The notes under the pieces were generated by a model. The model ran no database searches. It was not told where the DNA came from and was given only the letters and a program-made list of their open reading frames with translations. This document shows, piece after piece, positions 58,815 through 64,000 of a stretch of 64,000 bases of DNA; position 1 is the stretch's first letter; each line of letters begins with the position of its first letter. The position numbers and the translations under genes are program-made. The stretch is taken from the NCBI GenBank assembly GCA_007994965.1, contig VOPW01000001.1, forward strand, positions 1,798,001 through 1,862,000, read 5' to 3'. The DNA is from Piscinibacter aquaticus (GTDB taxonomy: Bacteria; Pseudomonadota; Gammaproteobacteria; Burkholderiales; Burkholderiaceae_C).

Positions 58815-59225
58815 GGCGAAGAGGGCTCCGCAGACCCCGCCGCTGCCGGCGGGTCTACGAGGAAGGGTTGCGTTTGGGTTTCAAAGCCAGCGCAGCAGGC
58901 GGCTCGCCCAGCTGGGCACCCTGTCGGGTTTGGGCTGGTAGTGCTGGCGGTAGACGGATGGATGCATGGCGGACTCCCGAGAGAGTCAAACTGTACGCAT
59001 ATCCAGCGCTGGATGCAATACCAGTTGTTGCATCACCAATCGGTCTCGATAGCCCCCGACGGCCCGAATTCGCGGCGTCTATGGAAAGCTAGGCGTCTAC
59101 GCAATAACTATAGAAGACCAATATAGTTATTTAATGACAATATCTTAGAAGCGTTTTCTAACGCTAAACATCATGTGTTGAGGGGCGCTAGGTCCACGCT
59201 CCGTTCGTCCCCGCGGGGCCGTGCG
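58815..59225. repeat. AT-rich non-coding segment with perfect 10-bp inverted repeat, candidate right end of the Tn7-like element
   Basis: AATAACTATA (59103-59112) and TATAGTTATT (59122-59131) are exact inverses with a 9-base centre. AATGACA (59133-59139) is the inverse of TGTCATT at the left side of tnsA. AGCGTT/AACGCT with a TTCT loop follows (about 59150-59165). The stretch is far more AT-rich than its surroundings, as transposon ends often are. No gene seen in 58815-59225. Confidence 0.4.
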
Positions 59226-60551
59226 CTACCGCTCCTCGGGGCTTCTCCAGCGCCTCAGCAATGCCAGAGGGTCGGGCTCGCCGATGAGCGCACGTGCCTT
59301 CTCCAGCCGGTCGGCAACCAACGGCCGTTCGGTCTCGTCCAGTCCCGCAAGCGCCCCCTCCATCGCGTCAAAGTAGCTGCGGATGCCCTGAGCTTCGTTC
59401 CACGCCGCAATGGCTCCCAAGAGGTCCTTGCGGGCGTCCTGGCGCGCCTGGGCGCGGCGGGCGCGCTCGGCCTCTTCGCGCTGCCGCTTCCATTGAGCCT
59501 CCCGGGCAATGCGTTCGGCTTCCGCTTTCCTGTCTGCCTCAGCGTTGCGCGTGGCCAGTTCGGGGCCGGCACTCTCGAGCTCACGCACCACCTGGGAAAT
59601 CATCCCGACGAGCTCGCCGGGCTTACGCTCGCACCATTGCTTGGTCCACGGGACCCGCGAGCGGGGCGAGTAGGCCTGCAGGCACAGGCGTCCCGATGCG
59701 CGATAGCGGTGCGTACGCCAGTGGACCGGCTCTTTGTAGCGGCGCATTTGGGCGGGGCTCAGACTGCGCACCGGAAGGTAGCCGCGGTCGACGTAAACCA
59801 TCTCGACGTTCTCGGTGACCTCAAACAACGTCAGCCCGATGGGCACCGCGCCGATGTAGACCAGCGTCAGCCGGTCCGGTACCCATGGACGCTCGTAGTA
59901 CGTGCCCTTGGGCGTTGGCTCGCGTGTGTCGACCTCCGCGCGTTGCATGTGCTGGTACGCATTCGGGGGCGCGAAGGTGACTCGATGCCCCTTGGCCTCC
60001 AGCTTCTGGAACAGCTGGTTGGCCGCATCCAGGGCCCCATCCAGCGCGGCTTCGGACACCACGATGTCGACCAGCATCCGCTTGAAAGGCCTCAGCAAGC
60101 CGTCCTCATGGCTGCTGCGGGTCTTCAGGAAGAACGGACGGACGCCGGCGACCAGCTCGTGCGACGTGTCGCGTACCGGCTTTCTGCGCAGGCGCGAGCC
60201 GGGCACGCTCTTATCGGATTCGGGGACCGCGACGGCACGGGGCCGGTGGGTCCCGATGGTGCTGCCGACGGTCCAGGATTCCACATCTCCAGGAAGCGCC
60301 GGCGGCAATGACGGCCGCTCCTGCGCCTCGCCGACTTCGAGTTGCGCCCAGTAGCCCCGTGGAGGCCGAGGCACCCGCAGTTCAGTGCAGACCCGGGCCA
60401 TGTAGCTAGAGGACACGCCGAGCCGCTCGGCGATGTGCAGCATGGGCTCTTTCCAGACCAGCTCGTAGAGCTGCTCGCGCGAGAGTGGCACCGCGGCGTT
60501 TGGGGCGTCGCGCGCCTGCGGCAGGGCGGATTCAGCAGCGCTTTCGGTCAT
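59226..60551 (-). CDS. HTH-containing accessory protein (441 aa), function unknown
   Basis: The start at ATG 60551 (MTESAAESALPQARDAPN) is preferred to 60659 because upstream residues look non-coding. The N-terminus carries a helix-turn-helix: REQLYELVWKEPMLHIAERL, GVSSSYMARVCTELRVPRPP, RGYW. The middle is a mixed domain (TLVYIGAVPIGLTLFEVTEN, VEMVYVDRGYLPV), and the end a long charged coiled coil (AERIAREAQWKRQREEAERA). Genes starting with this LYELVW...RGYW motif are scattered in genomic islands. Intact. Confidence 0.65.
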   Translation of the reverse strand: MTESAAESALPQARDAPNAAVPLSREQLYELVWKEPMLHIAERLGVSSSYMARVCTELRVPRPPRGYWAQLEVGEAQERPSLPPALPGDVESWTVGSTIGTHRPRAVAVPESDKSVPGSRLRRKPVRDTSHELVAGVRPFFLKTRSSHEDGLLRPFKRMLVDIVVSEAALDGALDAANQLFQKLEAKGHRVTFAPPNAYQHMQRAEVDTREPTPKGTYYERPWVPDRLTLVYIGAVPIGLTLFEVTENVEMVYVDRGYLPVRSLSPAQMRRYKEPVHWRTHRYRASGRLCLQAYSPRSRVPWTKQWCERKPGELVGMISQVVRELESAGPELATRNAEADRKAEAERIAREAQWKRQREEAERARRAQARQDARKDLLGAIAAWNEAQGIRSYFDAMEGALAGLDETERPLVADRLEKARALIGEPDPLALLRRWRSPEER

Positions 60552-60729
60552 GGCCTCCAGCTTTCGGGTCCTTTGCGCCCAAAAGAATAGCGCGGCAGCA
60601 TGCTGAAACGTGCTCCCGGGCGGCGCACGCAATAAGCGGGCAGGCACCAGCATCATCAAAGGCCAGTGGAATCCGGCGGCGACTCAGGCGCGTTGACCTT
60701 CGGCGTCTGGGGCGTTAGAACTGCTCTCC

Positions 60730-60921
60730 ATGGCCGAACCCAAGCCCTTGACCCCTGACGAGCTGGAACGCCTGTTGGCTGACCTCGATGAGGGTGCCTA
60801 CGACGAATTGCTCGTCCCTCCGGGCGACCAGGCGGCTCCGACGGGCAAGTTCGCCGACGTCAAGCCGTTCGACGTTCGCGCCTGGGCCGAGCGGCGGGGC
60901 ATCAAGCTTCCCAGCCGCTGA
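60730..60921 (+). CDS. Small hypothetical protein (63 aa)
   Basis: MAEPKPLTPDELERLLADLD, EGAYDELLVPPGDQAAPTGK and FDVRAWAERRGIKLPSR. Acidic N-terminal helix, basic C-terminus; convincing codon use. Divergent from the HTH gene. No family assigned. Confidence 0.5.
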   Translation: MAEPKPLTPDELERLLADLDEGAYDELLVPPGDQAAPTGKFADVKPFDVRAWAERRGIKLPSR

Positions 60922-61090
60922 CCACTTTGGAGCGTAGCGACCTGCCGCGTGAGGCGGCGGCAACCTCGGGACTGAACAGCGACAGCGGTCACCGTGCCCA
61001 AGCTGGTCACCGACCACTTGAACCTAGCCCGTTGACGTGAAGAACCCAACTTGCGCAGCGCATCCACGATGCCGCAGAAATGTCTCGGTA

Positions 61091-61191
61091 AATCAACGAC
61101 TTACGGCGTTGCAGCCCTTAGCCTGCAATCAGGCCCAGGTTGCGATTCTTAGCTTGTGAGGCCCAATGTGGACCCGCGTAAGTCGTTGATT
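61091..61191. repeat. Perfect 15-bp inverted repeat with 71-bp spacer
   Basis: AATCAACGACTTACG (61091-61105) recurs as its exact inverse CGTAAGTCGTTGATT (61177-61191), just upstream of the outer-membrane-like gene. It could be a footprint of an integration or transposition event, or a large cruciform. It marks the apparent border between accessory and chromosome-like sequence. Confidence 0.5.
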
Positions 61192-61213
61192 GGTAAGGGG
61201 CGCCGTCAGCGGG

Positions 61214-61851
61214 ATGAGCTTGTGACGACAGCAACGGCGGCGGCGCTGTTGCCTTTCGCCCCTTCCGCCCACGCCCTGGAAGCCTTTGCCGGTCTTGGCA
61301 CCACGGGCCTGGAAGTCGGTGTGGCCGAACGAGTGGGCGGCGCCACCGGCCTGCGCATGAGCGCTGAGTTTCTCGACCTCAGCCGCGACTTCGAGCGAAA
61401 TGGCGCCAGCTACGACACGCGCCTGAAGTTCAGCAGCCTCGGCCTGTACGCGGACTACTTCCTGGCCGGCGGCTTCCGGCTGTCGGCCGGCGCCGTGCTG
61501 GGCACCCGCAAGGTGTCGGGCAACGCGGTGGCCACCAATGGCACGGTCACGATCAACGGGACCACGTACCCGGCAGCCGGTGAAAGCGTCTTCGCGCAGG
61601 CCAAGTTTCCCGCCGCCGCACCGTACCTCGGCATCGGCTGGGGTCACCACCAGCCGAGCCCCGGCATGAACTTCTACATGGACCTGGGCGTGGTCATCGG
61701 CCGGGCCGATGCGAATCTCACGCCGTCCGCCGGCATTCTCGCTGCGGCCGGGCCGGCCAACGTGGCGGCAGAACAGGCCAATCTGCAGGAAAGCGTCAAC
61801 AAGCTGAAGCTTTATCCTGCGCTCAAGCTGGGCTTCGGTTACCGCTTCTAG
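61214..61851 (+). CDS. Outer-membrane beta-barrel-type protein
   Basis: The signal-peptide-like TTATAAALLPFAPSAHA precedes LEAFAGLGTTGLEVGVAERV. Alternating aromatic/Gly strands (LKFSSLGLYADYFLAGGFRL, YLGIGWGHHQPSPGMNFYMD) and a terminal aromatic (KLGFGYRF) are typical of outer-membrane barrels. The likely start, ATG 61214, is one indel away from the main frame, which formally opens at 61156. Chromosomal-type gene. Confidence 0.6.
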
Positions 61852-61899
61852 ACCCAGCGGCTTGCCTTCGTCCGGGGAACGGAGCAGCATCGGCTGACG

Positions 61900-62674
61900 A
61901 TGCGCCCTCCTCTGCTGCGACTGCTGGCCCTGACGACGCTTCTCGCCGCCTGCGGCGGCGGAGGGTCGGTGTCTGGCGCAGCACCCCCGCCGGTTTCCCC
62001 GCCGCCCGCCAACCCCGCGGCTGCGCCGTCCTGGGACGAAGCGCTCGTCTTCCTGCCCCGGCACGTCGACGCCCACGCGCGTGTCGGCTCTGGCCACTCA
62101 GGCGCCGGCGCCTGTCGTGATCGCGCTGCACGGCTGCACCGGCCTGTCGAGCCTGCCGAATATCGGTCCCGGCTTGGCTGCGCTGGGTTACGTCGTGATC
62201 ATGCCGGACAGCCTCGCGCGTGCCGACCGCGCCGGTCGCTTCACCTGCACGGGAACCAGCGTCGGGACCGGCAACCTCGACATCTACGACAAGCGCGTCG
62301 AGGAGGCCGACTACGCGATCGAACAGGTGCAGGGCAAGCCGTGGTACGACGGGCGCCACCTGCTGCTGCTCGGTCACAGTGAAGGCGGGTATGCCGTGGC
62401 GAGGAAGGCCTACGCGCGCATCTCGGCGGCCGCCATCTCGGGATACTGGTGCACCCTCGGCCTTCCAGTGGCTCAGGTGGCACCGACGCTGACCGTCAAC
62501 TACGACCAGGATCCGTTCTACGTCAATGTTCCTGGTGTCGGCGCTCCCAGTTGCTCGGGCGGTCCTGCCGGTTCGCGGCACGTGGTCCTGACTGGAGCCT
62601 TTCACACGGCTTTCGAACTCGAGCCCGGCCGCAGCGACCTGCACGATTTCGCGCGCGCACAGGCCGCTCGCTGA
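61900..62674 (+). CDS. Lipoprotein alpha/beta hydrolase (dienelactone-hydrolase-like), one frameshift
   Basis: MRPPLLRLLALTTLLAACGG has a lipobox (LAAC), then a Pro-rich linker. After an indel near 62080 the hydrolase reads PVVIALHGCTGLSSLPNIGP (oxyanion region), LLLLGHSEGGYAVARKAYAR (GxSxG) and GSRHVVLTGAFHTAFELEPG (His region). About 258 aa. Probably anchored to a membrane and acting in the periplasm. Confidence 0.7.
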
Positions 62675-62690
62675 GCCTCGCCGGCGCGCC

Positions 62691-63623
62691 TCAGGCGAAA
62701 GCCAGGTCGAGCACCTCGGCGCTGAGGCACGCGGCCAGCACAACGCCCGGGATCAGCTTCAAGTGCGCTTCCCGCACCCAGCTGCGCACCAGCGCCAGCA
62801 GCTTGTCGCGCTGTGACTCGTCGCTGAAGGTGTGGTCCGCGCCGTGCAGGTAGGCGATGCGGCAGCGGCTCGAAAAATCGACGGCAGGCAGCGCATCACG
62901 GAGCTGCTCGGCGTAGTTGTGCTGCGATGGCATCCCGTCGGTGAACACCGCCAGCAGTTCCCTGGAATCGGCCAGTGCCCGGCGATAGGCATCCTCGAGA
63001 TAGCGCCGCACCTCCGCGCTGCCGAGGTCGGGGCCACCCCGCCGGCTCCGTCGCGCCTCGGCGGCACCCGGGCGCGCCAGCACACGCTGCCACGCCGAAG
63101 CTTCGCCGGTGAAGACGCGCCGCCACAACTCCAGGTTGGTGACGCGCCGGATCCAGCGGCGCCAGCGGAATTTCGCAGTCGGAGGCACCGTCGGGTCCAT
63201 GATCACCGCGCCCACCACCCGAGGATCCCCACCGCTGTAGAGCACCGCATGGTCGGCGCCCGAACAGAGCCCCACGAGCACGAAGCTGCGACATCCCAGG
63301 TGTCCCTCGGCCCAGTCGAGAGCCTCGCGGATGTCTGCAAAGGCGGCCTCGAGTGGCGGCAGCGCGTCCGGGCGCATCTCGCTGTCACCGATGCCCGACA
63401 GATCGAACCGCAGAACCCGGCAGCCTTCAACAGCGATCTCGCGGGCGAGCAATACCCCGAGCCGGTTGGGCCCGACCCGATGGATGATTCCCGAGTTGAG
63501 GATCACGACCATGGGTCGCTGCTGTGGCGACTGAACCTGCGCCGGCTCCGTGACGATGCCGACCAGCCGCTGCTGCCCGCCGAAGGAGTGCGCGCGTTCG
63601 ATGGGCGTCATGCGCTGCACCAT
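62691..63623 (-). CDS. Exosortase A-associated alpha/beta hydrolase (hydrolase 1 type)
   Basis: 310 aa, intact. RPMVVILNSGIIHRVGPNRL is the N-terminal strand with the HRVGPNRL signature of this hydrolase family; FVLVGLCSGADHAVLYS holds the nucleophile (CSG) and YLHGADHTFSDESQRDKLLA the catalytic Asp-His region. Such genes accompany XrtA exopolysaccharide loci. The upstream partial hydrolase overlaps its start by 16 bases. Confidence 0.75.
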   Translation of the reverse strand: MVQRMTPIERAHSFGGQQRLVGIVTEPAQVQSPQQRPMVVILNSGIIHRVGPNRLGVLLAREIAVEGCRVLRFDLSGIGDSEMRPDALPPLEAAFADIREALDWAEGHLGCRSFVLVGLCSGADHAVLYSGGDPRVVGAVIMDPTVPPTAKFRWRRWIRRVTNLELWRRVFTGEASAWQRVLARPGAAEARRSRRGGPDLGSAEVRRYLEDAYRRALADSRELLAVFTDGMPSQHNYAEQLRDALPAVDFSSRCRIAYLHGADHTFSDESQRDKLLALVRSWVREAHLKLIPGVVLAACLSAEVLDLAFA

Positions 63624-64000
63624 GCCGCGATGCGATCCAGGAGCCCGACCGGCACGGCCCCTGCCCCGCTGTCGTGCTGTTCAAGCCATGCCGGCTCGAG
63701 GTCGAGTTCCTCGCAGCTCGCTGCCGGCTCGGAGCGTTGGGCGAGCCGCTCTCGCAGGGCAGCCGAGGCGCCGTGCGTGGAGGTGATGACAAGGGTGCGG
63801 GCGGGGAGGTTCGGCACCGAGCCCAGCAGATCCACGCCCTTCATCTGCTCGAACATCGCCGGCGTGACCGGGAAGCCCAGCAGCTGCAAGCCGGGGCGCC
63901 CCTCCGGCCTCGGTCGTGGCGCTGGCCCGCCGGAGGTCGCCACGTCCAACGCCAGCAGTTCATCGACGAAAACCGCGCCATCGACGACCGGGTCCCAGAG
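63608..64000 (-). CDS. Partial exosortase A-associated hydrolase (hydrolase 2 type)
   Basis: Only the C-terminal ~130 residues are in the window: LWDPVVDGAVFVDELLALDV, LQLLGFPVTPAMFEQMKGVD and RTLVITSTHGASAALRERLA. WDPVVDGxxxxDEL is characteristic of the second hydrolase in XrtA clusters. Overlaps the next gene by 16 bp, so both are one operon, part of an exosortase/EPS locus beyond the window. Confidence 0.65.
   Translation of the reverse strand, partial: LWDPVVDGAVFVDELLALDVATSGGPAPRPRPEGRPGLQLLGFPVTPAMFEQMKGVDLLGSVPNLPARTLVITSTHGASAALRERLAQRSEPAASCEELDLEPAWLEQHDSGAGAVPVGLLDRIAAWCSA

Noticed and set aside
49525..59139. CRISPR-associated transposon
   Set aside because: No cas gene and no repeat array in the element or elsewhere in the window; TniQ is long and TnsD-like.
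59175..60311. 378-codon plus-strand frame opposite the HTH gene
   Set aside because: Antisense of a real gene in high-GC DNA; no recognisable protein features.
61091..61191. Integron attC site
   Set aside because: Size and symmetry are suggestive, but the outer bases do not match the RYYYAAC/GTTRRRY core sites and no integron integrase is present.
1..64000. tRNA or rRNA genes as integration sites
   Set aside because: I looked at the element borders and saw no cloverleaf-like or CCA-ending segment I could support.

Overview
The window looks like an accessory-rich chromosomal stretch of a high-GC betaproteobacterium, probably Burkholderiales. The right end (about 61.1-64.0 kb) is the most chromosome-like part: an outer-membrane-type protein, a lipoprotein hydrolase and two hydrolases of the kind found beside exosortase A (XrtA) loci. 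Almost everything to the left is mobile or defence-related.

Layout. 0-4.7 kb: a minus-strand operon of very small, tightly overlapping genes of an integrated phage- or plasmid-like element. It has a divergent XRE repressor, a nested-dyad operator between them, an unusual XRE/H-NS hybrid, and a hairpin- and palindrome-rich segment that resembles a replication origin. 4.64-5.04 kb: a decayed second copy of genes found intact at 36.7-39.2 kb. 5.1-11.0 kb (plus): a five-gene operon with two multi-TM coiled-coil proteins (one MotA/TolQ-like), a membrane-anchored vWA-like protein, a MotB-like single-TM protein and a secreted SNase-type nuclease. It resembles Zorya in its motor half but not in its effectors, and is my main candidate for an undescribed system. 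11.0-11.85 kb: a truncated tyrosine integrase. 12.0-29.7 kb (minus): one nine-gene co-directional run, jetABCD (Wadjet), then sngABC (Shango), then a YhaO-like nuclease and a YhaN-like ATPase. A divergent WYL regulator lies at its head. 30.6-34.2 kb: a TerY-P triad (vWA, PP2C, kinase). 34.3-41.5 kb: an operon of many nuclease-type proteins (SNase, HNH, DUF3883, PD-(D/E)XK-helicase, RNase H-like, NYN) plus MazG and HIT nucleotide enzymes. 41.8-43.1 kb: an IS3-family element. 43.1-48.0 kb: a PLD-like protein, a secreted patatin-like lipase and a secreted partner. 49.3-59.2 kb: a Tn7-like transposon (tnsA, tnsB, tnsC, tniQ) with an integrase and small cargo genes.

Working model. Shango, YhaNO and Wadjet would act on DNA in the cytoplasm. 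The motor-like operon would sit in the inner membrane with a nuclease exported across it. The 34-41 kb operon combines sensing or cleavage of DNA or RNA with nucleotide clean-up. Mobility genes (two integrases, Tns, IS3, the phage-like element) explain how the island was assembled.

Caution: more than 40 apparent frameshifts occur across the window, in genes of every class and several at short homopolymers. In most cases the protein continues cleanly in another frame. I read most of these as sequence or assembly errors, not pseudogenes, and annotate the reconstructed genes. Indel positions are approximate, and domain and system names come from motif recognition, not searches.
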